Counted from the stretch's first letter, positions 28,255 through 36,913 are shown. The stretch is 64,000 nucleotides of DNA from Hyphomicrobiales bacterium (GCA_900469345.1 UBWZ01000015.1:62001-126000), one strand, 5' to 3'. Notes: a model not told the origin generated them from the letters alone. Numbers and translations are program-made.

Positions 28255-28856
28255 CTTTTGGCGCCACTCGCCTTTTCGATCGCCGGCATCAGATCGCCGC
28301 TGATGCTGCGCTCGTCGAAAGGCCCGACCCGCTTGTAGAGGATGGTGCCGTCGGGGCCGACGAGATAGCTTTCCGGAATGCCGTAGACACCCCAGTCGAT
28401 CGCCGCCTTGCCGCTCGGATCGGTGCCGATCGCGGCGTAAGGGTTGCCCAGTTCGCCGAGAAAGCGCAGCGCGTTGTCGGTCTTGTCCTTGTAGTTGATG
28501 CCGACGACGGTGATCCGGCTGTCCCTCGCCAGCTCCTTGAGGAGCGGATGCTCCTGGCGGCAGGGCACGCACCAGGAGGCAAACACGTTGACGAGCGTCA
28601 GCTTGCCCGCGATCGCCTGGCTGGTCAGCGCTGCGACGTTGGCGCCTTCGAGCGGCGGCAGGGCGAGCGTCGGTGCCTTCTTGCCGATCAGGGCCGAGGG
28701 AATGGCGGAGACGTCGCGGCCGTTGACGTCCTGGTCGTAGAGCATCTTGCCGGCAATGCCCGCAAACCCGAGAAAGACCGCCAGCGGAATGATGGCCAGC
28801 ACGTAGCGGGAGGCGCCGCTGCGCCGTGCGGCATGGTCGTCGCTGCTGTCGCTCAC
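28251..28856 (-). CDS. ccmG: Cytochrome c maturation thiol-disulfide protein CcmG (CycY/DsbE)
   Basis: A 201-residue periplasmic thioredoxin-like reductant of the cytochrome c maturation system, anchored by one N-terminal span (about residues 18-36). The active site is WCVPC (Cys96, Cys99). The cis-proline region [11 protein letters not shown] is present. The GTG start overlaps the ccmD stop. It is the last gene of the ccm group and is convergent with the DUF2585 gene. It keeps apocytochrome CxxCH cysteines reduced for heme attachment. Confidence 0.94.
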   Translation of the reverse strand: MSDSSDDHAARRSGASRYVLAIIPLAVFLGFAGIAGKMLYDQDVNGRDVSAIPSALIGKKAPTLALPPLEGANVAALTSQAIAGKLTLVNVFASWCVPCRQEHPLLKELARDSRITVVGINYKDKTDNALRFLGELGNPYAAIGTDPSGKAAIDWGVYGIPESYLVGPDGTILYKRVGPFDERSISGDLMPAIEKASGAKS

Positions 28857-29050
28857 GCCGTGGTCTCCCCGCCCATCTCGTCCGGCGTCTCGGGCGCGGG
28901 CCGGGACGACCGCCGGCGGAACCCCGAGGCTTCGAGTTCGGCCAGTTCCTGGCGCCGGGCCCGGCCGTCGAGCCAGACCCAGGCGATCAGACAGAGGGTC
29001 ATGACGCCGGCAACGCCGTAGGAGGTGAAGACATAGAATGCGTATTTCAT
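28853..29050 (-). CDS. ccmD: Heme exporter protein D (CcmD)
   Basis: A 65-residue small membrane protein with one span (YVFTSYGVAGVMTLCLIAWVW) followed by a charged cytoplasmic tail starting LDGRARRQELAELEA. CcmD stabilises CcmE with the CcmABC complex and helps release holo-CcmE. It overlaps ccmC upstream (ATGA) and ccmG downstream (GTGA), so all three are translationally coupled. Confidence 0.92.
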   Translation of the reverse strand: MKYAFYVFTSYGVAGVMTLCLIAWVWLDGRARRQELAELEASGFRRRSSRPAPETPDEMGGETTA

Positions 29051-29814
29051 GCGGCGTCCCCGCGGCTTGCGATGCGGGCCGACATGCGGCGCTGGGCCGC
29101 GACCCGTCGGCGCAGGATCTCGTTGCGCATCGCCAGAAGATGCAGCGTGAAGAACAGCAGCGTGAAGGCGAGCGCCATGACCAGCAGCGGGCGCAGGAAC
29201 TCCGGATCGATGGTCGGGCCGTCGAGCCGCAGGACGCTCGATTTCTGGTGCAGCGTGTTCCACCATTCGACCGAGAACTTGATGATCGGGATGTTGACGA
29301 AGCCGACGAGGATCAGCACGGCGGCGACCCGGGCCGCGCGGGAGGGATCGTCGATCGCCCGGTTGAGCGCAATCAGGCCGAGATACATCAGGAACAGGAT
29401 GAAGACCGAGGTCAGCCGAGCGTCGCCCCAGGTCCACCAGGTGCCCCACATCGGCTTGCCCCACAGCGAACCAGTGATCAGCGCGAGCAGCGTAAATGCA
29501 GCGCCGAGCGGGGCGGCCGCCTTGTGGCTGACGTCGGCGAGCGGATGGCGCCAGACCAGCGTGCCGATCGCCGACAGCGCCATGATCGTGTAGCACATCA
29601 TGGCGAGCCAGGCGGCGGGCACATGGACGTACATGATGCGGACGGTATCGCCCTGCTGGTAGTCGCCTTCCGTCTTGAAGCTCAGATAGAGCCCGACCGC
29701 AAAGAGGAGCGCGGTGATCGCCGCCAGCCACGGCACCAGGCGCGCGACGAGCGCCATGAATCGGGTCGGGTTGGCAAGGTCGCTGAGTTTGGTGATCGCG
29801 AGACTTTCGGTCAT
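29047..29814 (-). CDS. ccmC: Heme exporter protein C (CcmC)
   Basis: A 255-residue inner-membrane protein with six spans that loads heme onto CcmE. The tryptophan-rich periplasmic motif MWGTWWTWGDARLTS is complete, and the flanking histidines (MYVHVPAAW and WRHPLADVSH) are present. It lies 43 bases downstream of ccmB and overlaps ccmD. Confidence 0.96.
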   Translation of the reverse strand: MTESLAITKLSDLANPTRFMALVARLVPWLAAITALLFAVGLYLSFKTEGDYQQGDTVRIMYVHVPAAWLAMMCYTIMALSAIGTLVWRHPLADVSHKAAAPLGAAFTLLALITGSLWGKPMWGTWWTWGDARLTSVFILFLMYLGLIALNRAIDDPSRAARVAAVLILVGFVNIPIIKFSVEWWNTLHQKSSVLRLDGPTIDPEFLRPLLVMALAFTLLFFTLHLLAMRNEILRRRVAAQRRMSARIASRGDAA

Positions 29815-29857
29815 GCAGGTCTTCTAAATGGGTGTGGCGCCGTCCGGTTGACCTTAG

Positions 29858-30517
29858 TCAATCGTCCGCATTTCTCAAAGCCAATGCTGCCCCAAGCGGG
29901 CCGAGCACGGCAAAAAACATCGTGATGGCGATCAGGATCAGGAAGGGCGGCAGGAACGGCGCCGGTTCCTCGACGGCGGCATAGGCGGCGCTGACGCCGA
30001 AGATCAGCACCGGAATGGCGAGCGGCAGGACGAGGATCGAGACCAGCAAACCGCCGCGCGGCAGGGCGACGGCCACCGCCGCGCCGACCGCGCCGATAAA
30101 GGTGAGCGCCGGCGTGCCGACCAGCAATGTCGCCATGGTGGCGCCGATCGCCACCTCGTCCATGTTCATGAACAGGCCGAGCAGCGGCGAGGCGATGACA
30201 AGCGGCAGGCCATGGCCGAGCCAGTGAGCCAGGCATTTGATGAGCACGGTGAGCACCAGCGGATGCTCCTGCATTAGCATCAGATCGAGCGACCCGTCCT
30301 CGCGGTCGGTCTGGAACATGCGGTCGAGACCGAGCAGGGACGACAGCAGGGCGCCGATCCAGACGATGGCCGGTCCGATGCGGGCAAGCAGGTTGAGGTC
30401 GGGCCCGACGCCGAAGGGAATGACGGCGACGACCGCGGTGAAGAACAGGACGCCGATCAGCGCCCCGCCGCCAGCCCGCACGGAAAGCTTCAGATCGCGG
30501 GAGAGGAGGGCGATCAT
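29858..30517 (-). CDS. ccmB: Heme exporter protein B (CcmB)
   Basis: A 219-residue ABC-type permease subunit with six spans. Family features are LLSLLGLDRMFQTDREDGSLDL-type cytoplasmic loop near residues 60-80, GHGLPLVIASPLLGL, and LLVGTPALTFIGAVGAA. With CcmA it frees holo-CcmE from CcmCD in an ATP-dependent step. In most bacteria ccmA and ccmB touch; here 391 bases of repeat-bearing DNA separate them. Confidence 0.95.
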   Translation of the reverse strand: MIALLSRDLKLSVRAGGGALIGVLFFTAVVAVIPFGVGPDLNLLARIGPAIVWIGALLSSLLGLDRMFQTDREDGSLDLMLMQEHPLVLTVLIKCLAHWLGHGLPLVIASPLLGLFMNMDEVAIGATMATLLVGTPALTFIGAVGAAVAVALPRGGLLVSILVLPLAIPVLIFGVSAAYAAVEEPAPFLPPFLILIAITMFFAVLGPLGAALALRNADD

Positions 30518-30577
30518 ATGACGAGGCCTCTTTGTCGGGAGGGGTTGGGCCTCAGACGGCGGAGGCCGGGGCCGTGG

Positions 30578-30600
30578 ATCCTCGGGTCAAGCCCGAGGAT
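30578..30600. repeat. Dispersed palindrome ATCCTCGGG-N5-CCCGAGGAT
   Basis: A perfect 9-base inverted repeat with loop TCAAG. On the other strand it reads as the frequent rhizobial intergenic phrase that translates to LDPRIHG. It lies between ccmB and ccmA. Confidence 0.7.
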
Positions 30601-30664
30601 GACGACGGAGGGGTGGAGGATGACGACGGGGTGGAGGATGACGGAGGAGGGGTGGATGACGGTG
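30595..30664. repeat. Short degenerate tandem repeats
   Basis: Units beginning GAGGATGACG and ending GGGGTG occur at 30595-30615, 30616-30633 and 30634-30654, with a partial fourth copy at 30655-30664. Unit lengths are 21, 18 and 21 bases. The first unit starts inside the right arm of the preceding palindrome, suggesting it grew by slippage from that end. Confidence 0.75.
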
Positions 30665-30686
30665 CGCTCGAGGGTGTGGGGCGCAC

Positions 30687-30889
30687 CCCCCTCTGCCCTG
30701 CCGGGCATCTCCCCCTCAAGGGGGGAGATCGGCCAGACGGTCAGGCGTCGTTCCCCATCGGAGGCAAATGCGGCCGCCGAGCTTGCGCTCAAGATCATTT
30801 CGGCAGCCGGGTAGGTTGCTTGGACGTGAAACGGCGCTCCCATCCGATCTCCCCCCTTGAGGGGGAGATGCCCGGCAGGGCAGAGGGGG
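30687..30889. repeat. RIME-like element with 46-base perfect inverted arms
   Basis: The 46 bases at 30687-30732 recur exactly as the reverse complement at 30844-30889, around a 111-base centre. Each arm is itself hairpin-forming (ATCTCCCCC-TCAA-GGGGGGAGAT). The arm sequence matches what I know of rhizobial intergenic mosaic elements. It carries no gene and sits between ccmB and ccmA. Identical arms suggest recent insertion or gene conversion. Confidence 0.8.
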
Positions 30890-30908
30890 ATGTTGCTGGA
30901 GGTGATAC

Positions 30909-31550
30909 TCACCACATCGCCTCCACCGCGCCGGCAAAGCCGGTCATCTTCAGTTCCTCGGCAGTCTCCAGTCCGAGCGGCTGGTGGGTTGCCGCCATGA
31001 CCATGCCACCCAAGGCGAGATGCTGCCTGATCAGGCCGGTAAAGACGCCTTCGGCGGACCGGTCGAGCGCTGCCGTCGGTTCGTCCAGCAGCCAGACGGG
31101 GCGGTGGCTCACCATCAGCTTGGCAAAGGCCATGCGGCGCTGCTGCCCGGCCGAGAGGTAGCCGAAGGGCAGGTGCACGATGTCGCCGAGCCCGACCGCC
31201 TCGGCGGCGTCCAGCGCCGAAAGGCCGCGGCCGCCGGCATCGCCGAGGAAACGCTGCCAGAAGACGAGGTTCTCGCGCACCGAAAGCTCCGGCTTCATCG
31301 CATTTCGGTGGCCGAGATAGTGGCAGGCTTCCGCCGCCCGCATGCCGGCCTCGCCGCCCGGCTTATCGAGGGAGACGCGGCCGGTCTCGGGACGCAACAG
31401 GCCGGCCACGACGCGCAGCAAGGTGGACTTGCCGGAGCCGTTGCGTCCCGTCACCACGAGGGCCTTGCCTGCCTCTATCGTGAACGAAAGATCGGCGAAC
31501 AGCAGGTCCTCTCCGCGCCGGGCGCTCAGATGTTCGGCTGACAGCCGCAT
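30909..31550 (-). CDS. ccmA: Heme exporter ATP-binding protein CcmA
   Basis: A 213-residue ABC ATPase of the cytochrome c maturation system. Walker A is GRNGSGKSTLL (about residues 36-46), the signature is LSAGQQRRMAFAKL, and Walker B is PVWLLDEPTAALD. The start lies 268 bases from the divergent acnA start. It is the first gene of the leftward ccm group, but a 391-base repeat-bearing gap follows before ccmB, so coupling to the rest may be weakened. Confidence 0.95.
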   Translation of the reverse strand: MRLSAEHLSARRGEDLLFADLSFTIEAGKALVVTGRNGSGKSTLLRVVAGLLRPETGRVSLDKPGGEAGMRAAEACHYLGHRNAMKPELSVRENLVFWQRFLGDAGGRGLSALDAAEAVGLGDIVHLPFGYLSAGQQRRMAFAKLMVSHRPVWLLDEPTAALDRSAEGVFTGLIRQHLALGGMVMAATHQPLGLETAEELKMTGFAGAVEAMW

Positions 31551-31627
31551 GCCGGACCCTTCATTATGATTTTAATCATCTCGATACCAAAAATTCGAGA
31601 CGGCGGTTCATTTCGTCTGGAACGCTT

Positions 31628-31644
31628 CTTAGAAATTATCTATA
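31628..31644. promoter_or_regulatory. Irr/ICE-like motif between ccmA and acnA
   Basis: CTTAGAA-ATT-ATCTATA matches the iron control element TTTAGAA-N3-TTCTAAA at 11 of 14 positions. It lies in the 268-base divergent region. Irr-controlled acnA and ccm genes are expected in Rhizobiales. A separate AT-rich palindrome ATGATT-TT-AATCAT lies at 31566-31579. Both are sequence resemblances only. Confidence 0.4.
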
Positions 31645-31818
31645 AGCTCTGCAACCACGCCAGCGGCCGGCGTGATTTCCATATAGCGCCGAACTTGAAG
31701 ACCAAAATCTTCTCGTGCGGACAGCGGAAATGGTCGCACCCGCATCCTGATGTGCATGAAGTGCATAGGCGTCCGCACGCGCGTGTAGGCTCTTACATAT
31801 CAGCGGGGTTATCTTTCC

Positions 31819-34512
31819 GTGGCTAAATCTATCGACAGCTTCAATTGTCGTTCCGTCCTGACTGTAGGCGGCAAGGACTATGTTTACTACAGCCTGCCCA
31901 AGGCCGAACAGAACGGTCTTGCGGGCGTTTCCAAGCTTCCCTTCTCGATGAAGGTGCTGCTCGAGAACCTTCTCCGCTTCGAAGACGGCAAGTCCGTCAC
32001 CAAGGAACAGATCCTGTCGGTCGCGGCATGGCTGACCAACAAGGGTCAGGCCGAGGCCGAAATCGCCTATCGCCCGGCCCGCGTGCTGATGCAGGATTTT
32101 ACCGGCGTTCCGGCCGTGGTCGACCTTGCCGCCATGCGTGACGGCATCAAGGCGCTCGGCGGCGACCCGGAAAAGATCAACCCGCTCGTTCCGGTCGACC
32201 TCGTGATCGACCACTCGGTGATCGTTGACGAATTTGGCACGCCGACTGCATTTGCGAAGAACGTCGAGCTCGAATACGAGCGTAACGGCGAGCGCTACCG
32301 CTTCCTGAAGTGGGGCCAGCAGGCGTTCAAGAACTTCCGCGTCGTGCCGCCCGGCACCGGCATCTGTCACCAGGTCAACCTCGAATATCTCGGCCAGACG
32401 GTCTGGACCAACGAGGAAGACGGCGAAACCGTCGCCTATCCCGACACCTGCGTCGGTACCGATTCGCACACCACGATGATCAACGGCCTCGGCGTCCTGG
32501 GCTGGGGCGTGGGCGGCATCGAGGCCGAAGCGTCGATGCTCGGCCAGCCCGTGTCGATGCTTCTGCCGGAAGTGATCGGCTTCAAGCTGACCGGCAAGCT
32601 CAAGGAAGGCGTCACCGCGACCGACCTGGTGCTGACCGTCGTGCAGATGCTGCGCAAGAAGGGCGTGGTGTCGAAGTTCGTCGAATTCTTCGGCCCGGGC
32701 ATGGACAACATGCCGCTCGCAGACCGTGCGACGATCGGCAACATGGGTCCGGAATACGGCGCGACCTGCGGCTTCTTTCCGGTCGACGGCGAAACCATCA
32801 ACTACCTGACCATGTCGGGCCGCACACTGGAGCGGATCGCGCTGGTGGAAGCCTATTCGAAGGCCCAGGGGATGTGGCGCGAGGGCGACGGCGCCGATCT
32901 CGTCTTCACCGACACGCTCGAACTCGATCTCGGCGACGTCGTTCCGTCGATGGCCGGCCCGAAGCGTCCGGAAGGCCGCATCGCGCTCGAAAACATCGCC
33001 TCCGGCTTTGCCGGTTCGCTCGACACCGAGTACAAGAAGCCCGGCCAGCTTGCCAACCGCTATGCGGTCGAAGGCACCGACTTCGATCTGGGTCATGGCG
33101 ATGTGGCGATTGCCGCCATCACGTCGTGCACCAACACGTCCAACCCTTCGGTGCTGATCGCTGCCGGGCTTCTCGCCCGCAACGCGGTCGCCAAGGGCCT
33201 GAAGACCAAGCCATGGGTGAAGACCTCGCTGGCGCCCGGATCGCAGGTTGTCGGCGAGTACCTCGCCAAGTCCGGCCTGCAGGGTTCGCTCGATTCGCTC
33301 GGCTTCAACCTCGTCGGCTTCGGCTGCACGACCTGCATCGGCAACTCCGGCCCGCTGCCGGCGCCGATCTCGAAGACGATCAACGACAAGGGCCTGATCG
33401 CCGCCGGCGTGCTTTCCGGCAACCGCAACTTCGAAGGCCGCATCTCGCCGGACGTCCAGGCAAACTATCTCGCCTCGCCGCCGCTCGTCGTCGCCTATGC
33501 ACTCGCCGGCAGCGTCCAGAAGGACCTGACGACGGAACCGCTCGGCGAAGACCAGAACGGCAATCCGGTGTTCCTCAAGGACATCTGGCCGACCTCGCAC
33601 GAAGTGCAGGAATTCATCCTGAAATATGTCACGCGCGAACTCTACGAGAGCAAGTATGCGGACGTGTTCAAGGGTGACGAGCACTGGCAGGCCGTGCAGA
33701 TCCCGCCGGGCCAGACCTATGCCTGGGACAACAACTCGACCTACGTGCAGAACCCGCCCTATTTCGTGGGCATGGGCAAGACAGGCACCGGCCTCAAGGA
33801 CATCAAGGGCGCCCGCGTTCTTGGCCTGTTCGGCGACAAGATCACCACCGACCACATTTCTCCGGCCGGTTCGATCAAGGCGGCTTCGCCTGCCGGCGCC
33901 TACCTGACGGGTCACGGGGTCGGCGTTGCCGACTTCAACCAGTACGGCACGCGGCGCGGCAATCATGAAGTGATGATGCGCGGCACGTTCGCCAACATCC
34001 GCATCCGCAACTACATGCTCGGCCCGAACGGCAAGGAGGGTGGCTACACCTTCCACTATCCGTCTAAGGAAGAGATGTCGATCTACGACGCCGCCATGAA
34101 GTACAAGGACGAGGGCGTTCCGCTCGTCATCTTCGCGGGCGTGGAATACGGCAATGGCTCGTCGCGTGACTGGGCCGCGAAGGGCACCAACCTTCTCGGC
34201 GTCAAGGCGGTCATCGCCCAGTCGTTCGAGCGTATCCACCGGTCCAACCTCGTCGGCATGGGCATCGTCCCGTTCGTCTTCGAGGAAGGCACGACGTGGC
34301 AGAGCCTCGACCTCAAGGGCGACGAAACCGTCTCCATCGAGGGACTCGAAGGGGACATCAAGCCGCGCGAGTGGAAGATTGCCCGGATCACCTACGGCGA
34401 CGGCTCGGTGAAGGAGGTCAACATCCTCTGCCGCATCGATACGCTGGACGAGGTGACCTACATGAACAATGGCGGCATCCTGCAGACCGTTCTGCGCGAT
34501 CTGGCAGCCTGA
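31819..34512 (+). CDS. acnA: Aconitate hydratase A
   Basis: An 897-residue [4Fe-4S] enzyme that interconverts citrate and isocitrate in the TCA cycle; in some bacteria the iron-free form also binds mRNA. Cluster cysteines are in SCTNTSNPS (about residue 437) and GCTTCIGNSGPLP (about 503 and 506). Substrate motifs TDSHTTMINGLGVLGWGVGG and GNGSSRDWAAKG are intact. The GTG start gives MAKSIDSFNCR. The protein is full length for the IRP1/AcnA class. It is divergent from ccmA. Confidence 0.97.
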   Translation: MAKSIDSFNCRSVLTVGGKDYVYYSLPKAEQNGLAGVSKLPFSMKVLLENLLRFEDGKSVTKEQILSVAAWLTNKGQAEAEIAYRPARVLMQDFTGVPAVVDLAAMRDGIKALGGDPEKINPLVPVDLVIDHSVIVDEFGTPTAFAKNVELEYERNGERYRFLKWGQQAFKNFRVVPPGTGICHQVNLEYLGQTVWTNEEDGETVAYPDTCVGTDSHTTMINGLGVLGWGVGGIEAEASMLGQPVSMLLPEVIGFKLTGKLKEGVTATDLVLTVVQMLRKKGVVSKFVEFFGPGMDNMPLADRATIGNMGPEYGATCGFFPVDGETINYLTMSGRTLERIALVEAYSKAQGMWREGDGADLVFTDTLELDLGDVVPSMAGPKRPEGRIALENIASGFAGSLDTEYKKPGQLANRYAVEGTDFDLGHGDVAIAAITSCTNTSNPSVLIAAGLLARNAVAKGLKTKPWVKTSLAPGSQVVGEYLAKSGLQGSLDSLGFNLVGFGCTTCIGNSGPLPAPISKTINDKGLIAAGVLSGNRNFEGRISPDVQANYLASPPLVVAYALAGSVQKDLTTEPLGEDQNGNPVFLKDIWPTSHEVQEFILKYVTRELYESKYADVFKGDEHWQAVQIPPGQTYAWDNNSTYVQNPPYFVGMGKTGTGLKDIKGARVLGLFGDKITTDHISPAGSIKAASPAGAYLTGHGVGVADFNQYGTRRGNHEVMMRGTFANIRIRNYMLGPNGKEGGYTFHYPSKEEMSIYDAAMKYKDEGVPLVIFAGVEYGNGSSRDWAAKGTNLLGVKAVIAQSFERIHRSNLVGMGIVPFVFEEGTTWQSLDLKGDETVSIEGLEGDIKPREWKIARITYGDGSVKEVNILCRIDTLDEVTYMNNGGILQTVLRDLAA

Positions 34513-34524
34513 TCTTTGCTTCGT

Positions 34525-34553
34525 GCGCCGGTCGGGAATTCTCCGGCCGGCGC
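34525..34553 (+). terminator. Weak hairpin after acnA
   Basis: GCGCCGG (34525-34531) pairs with CCGGCGC (34547-34553) around a 15-base loop, 12 bases past the acnA stop. There is no T-run, so termination is uncertain. Nothing else is recognised before 34798. Confidence 0.35.
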
Positions 34554-34798
34554 CCGTTGCACAGAGATTGGCCTGCTCTCCGAACATGCCGTGGCGACCA
34601 CTCCGTCGGCCGCCGCGGATGCTTGTTTCACGCCGCCAAGGCGATCGTCACGGCTGGCTGAAATCCGATCAAATATCCGGTCCTCACCCCTTCGTTACTT
34701 CCGCTTGAACCTCGAGCCTGATTACCTCTGGGCGACCGAGTGTTCCATCGTCTCCGATGCGCGCTCGTTGCAACAGAATGTCGTCAAAGGTCCGCCCA

Positions 34799-35548
34799 AT
34801 GCCATGTCCTAACCGCTTCCTCGTCTTGCTTGCCAGCCTGCTCGCCGCCGGCGGTGCGATGGCGGGCGACGTGCGCGAGCCGAAGGGTGTCGTCGAGCTG
34901 TTCACCTCGCAGGGCTGTTCCTCGTGCCCGCCGGCGGACGCAACGCTCGGTCAGCTGGTTGCCCAGGGCGACGTGGTGGCGCTGTCCTATCATGTCGACT
35001 ACTGGAACTATCTGGGCTGGGCGGATACGCTGAGTTCGAAGGAAAATACCGCGCGCCAATACGGCTATGCCAAGACGATGGGGCGCAGCGGCGTCTACAC
35101 CCCGCAGGCGGTTATCAACGGCCGCGACCATGTCAAGGGTGCCGATCTTGCGGCGATCAACGGCAAGATCGAGGGCCTGAAGCAGAGCGGACAGGGGCTT
35201 GATGTGCCGGTGACGGCTGCCATGCTGGGCGACGAGATCGAAATCGATATCGGCGAAGGCAAGGGCCAGGCGGATGTCGTGGTCGCCTATTTCACCAAGC
35301 GCGAACAGATCGAAGTCACCAAGGGTGAAAATACCGGCAAGACCATGGATTACTGGCACAGCGTCTACGACGTGCAGTCGGTCGGGATGTGGAACGGCAA
35401 GAGCGTCAAGCTGACGCTTCCCGGCAAGTTCATGGGACGGTCCAAGAAGGACGGCTGTGCGATCCTGCTGCAGTCGTCCGGTCCGAACGGCGAGCCGGGC
35501 GCCATTCTCGGCGCGACCGTGCTGATGGTCGGGCAGAAAAAGAGCTAA
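34799..35548 (+). CDS. DUF1223 family thioredoxin-like exported protein
   Basis: A 249-residue protein with a signal peptide (about residues 1-22, cleavage after AMAG). A CxxC site lies in LFTSQGCSSCPPAD (Cys40, Cys43), followed by VALSYHVDYWNYLGW. This is the conserved DUF1223 family, a thioredoxin-fold group whose function is unknown; a periplasmic redox role is inferred from the CxxC and signal. ATG 34799 has AAAGG eight bases upstream; in-frame ATG codons at 34757 and 34778 would spoil the signal peptide. Confidence 0.88.
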   Translation: MPCPNRFLVLLASLLAAGGAMAGDVREPKGVVELFTSQGCSSCPPADATLGQLVAQGDVVALSYHVDYWNYLGWADTLSSKENTARQYGYAKTMGRSGVYTPQAVINGRDHVKGADLAAINGKIEGLKQSGQGLDVPVTAAMLGDEIEIDIGEGKGQADVVVAYFTKREQIEVTKGENTGKTMDYWHSVYDVQSVGMWNGKSVKLTLPGKFMGRSKKDGCAILLQSSGPNGEPGAILGATVLMVGQKKS

Positions 35549-35849
35549 GGCTCACGGTCCCGCAAACATCTTCTCGAGTGCGGCCGGCAAAACTCTTCTC
35601 AAGTGGGGGGGGGTGCTGGAGATCCGGCCCGCGCATTGGGGGGCTGGGGGTAAGGGTCAATGCGGCGGACCGGACCATATGGCGCGAAATCTGCGCCAAC
35701 CAACATCGATAATATCGACGAGAAATCGGGCGCCCTTTTGTCCGAAATCGGGCAAGATTAAAAACTTCTCCAGGCGGCTCGGCGGCTTGCATTTTGCGGT
35801 TGGTCGGGCACACTGTCACAGAACCGACATTGATGATTGGGAGCTTTTA
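35549..35849. other. 301-base gene-free stretch with short repeats
   Basis: Contains two imperfect copies of a CTTCTC-AGTG phrase about 33 bases apart (near 35568 and 35595), a run of nine Gs, the hairpin GGCGC-N7-GCGCC (35681-35697), the palindrome CGATA-A-TATCG, and two copies of AAATCGGGC about 25 bases apart. It resembles decayed rhizobial intergenic repeat material. No coding frame is supported here. Confidence 0.5.
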
Positions 35850-36239
35850 TTGTCCGATCAGCCTGATTTGCCCGGCCGCGCGCGATCGCAGGACGCAGCC
35901 GTTGTCGTCAGCCTCAACGACTATCGAGAAAACCGAGACCCGGCACCGGTGACGTTCCACCGGCGAGAGCTGGACGCCATCCTCAAGATCTACGGTCGCA
36001 TGGTGGGCGAGGGCGAGTGGAAGGACTACGCCATCGACCATCTGAAGGACCGGGCGGTGTTTTCGATCTTCAAGCGATCCGGCGAAATGCCGCTGTTTCG
36101 CGTGGAAAAGAACCCGAAGCTTGCCGGCAAGCAGGGCGCCTACAGCGTCGTCAACACGGATGGCCGGATCCTGAAACGCGGCCAGGAGCTGCCACAGGTG
36201 CTCAAGGTATTCGACAAGGCGCTGAAGGTGATTGACTAG
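35850..36239 (+). CDS. DUF2794 family protein
   Basis: A 129-residue soluble protein of the DUF2794 family, conserved in alphaproteobacteria and of unknown function. Conserved blocks are VSLNDYRENRDPAPVTFHR, ELDAILKIYGRMVGEGEWKDY and EKNPKLAGKQGAYSVVNTDG. The start is taken as TTG 35850 because GGGAG lies seven bases upstream and the family begins at this point with a Ser/Thr-Asp-Gln opening. The frame is open upstream, but that part is repeat-like. It is convergent with the acetyltransferase gene. Confidence 0.85.
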   Translation: MSDQPDLPGRARSQDAAVVVSLNDYRENRDPAPVTFHRRELDAILKIYGRMVGEGEWKDYAIDHLKDRAVFSIFKRSGEMPLFRVEKNPKLAGKQGAYSVVNTDGRILKRGQELPQVLKVFDKALKVID

Positions 36240-36240
36240 C

Positions 36241-36825
36241 CTAGCCGGCGAACATGGTGCCGGGATAGGCATGCATGTCGGGGTCGGTGGTCGTGCCTTC
36301 CCCCAGTGCGATCTGCATGATCACCGTATCCAGCCACCGGCCATGCTTGAACCCGGTGCCCTTCAGGGTGCCGGTCATCTGGAAGCCGAGGCTTGCATGC
36401 AGTGCGACAGAGGCGGGGCTGGCACCGCCGATGACGGCTGTCATCTGCCGGAAGCCGAGGTTCTCGCAGCGTGCCAGGAGCTCTCGCAGCAAGGCCGTGC
36501 CGATGCCACGGCCGCGGGCCTCCGGCGCCAGATAGATCGAATCCTCGACCAGCCACCGGTAGGCGGGCCGCGTCCGGAAGGCGGAGGCGTAGGCGTAGCC
36601 GATGAGGCTGCCGTCGTCGGTGCAGGCGGCGATGAAGGGATAGCCCTTGGCGCAGATTGCCTCGAACCGTGCGGCCATTTCCGCTTCGTCCGGCGGTACG
36701 ATTTCGTAGCTTGCCGTGCCGTCGAGGACGGCATCCCGGTAGATCGCCGCGATGGCCGGAATATTGCTCAGGAGGGCGTCTCGGAGGTGGAAGAACATGG
36801 TCTGGCACCGCGGCTGGTGATGCAT
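36241..36825 (-). CDS. GNAT N-acetyltransferase, phosphinothricin-acetyltransferase-like
   Basis: A 194-residue acetyl-CoA-dependent N-acetyltransferase. The acetyl-CoA loop reads LAPEARGRGIGTALL, and the PAT-type features GYAYASAFRTRPAYRW, VEDSIYL and ASLGFQMTGTLKGTGFKHGRW are present. PAT-like enzymes act on phosphinothricin or methionine sulfone, but the true substrate is unknown. The start at 36825 is chosen because GGAGGT lies seven bases upstream; an internal ATG at 36798 has no such site. Confidence 0.85.
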   Translation of the reverse strand: MHHQPRCQTMFFHLRDALLSNIPAIAAIYRDAVLDGTASYEIVPPDEAEMAARFEAICAKGYPFIAACTDDGSLIGYAYASAFRTRPAYRWLVEDSIYLAPEARGRGIGTALLRELLARCENLGFRQMTAVIGGASPASVALHASLGFQMTGTLKGTGFKHGRWLDTVIMQIALGEGTTTDPDMHAYPGTMFAG

Positions 36826-36868
36826 TGAGCTCACCTCCGTCGTAGAACCCGACTGCCAAGCGGGCAAC

Positions 36869-36896
36869 AAAAAAGGCGGCCCGGAGGCCGCCTTTT
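36869..36896 (-). terminator. Terminator after the BI-1/YbhL gene
   Basis: Stem AAAAGGCGGCC/GGCCGCCTTTT (36871-36881 with 36886-36896), 4-base loop, with a run of six Ts on the minus strand from the A-run at 36869-36874. Confidence 0.85.
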
Positions 36897-36913
36897 CATC
36901 GAGATCCTGCCGA

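Noticed and set aside
30514-30915. 133-codon minus-strand frame with repeated VILHPS and LDPRIHG
   Set aside because: It is translated from dispersed intergenic repeats and has no ribosome site; the LDPRIHG phrase is a known false-protein signature of rhizobial palindromes.
31636-34587. 983-codon open frame on the minus strand across acnA
   Set aside because: It mirrors a well-supported acnA gene; it is Asp/His/Arg-rich and matches no family. Such frames arise from high GC third positions.
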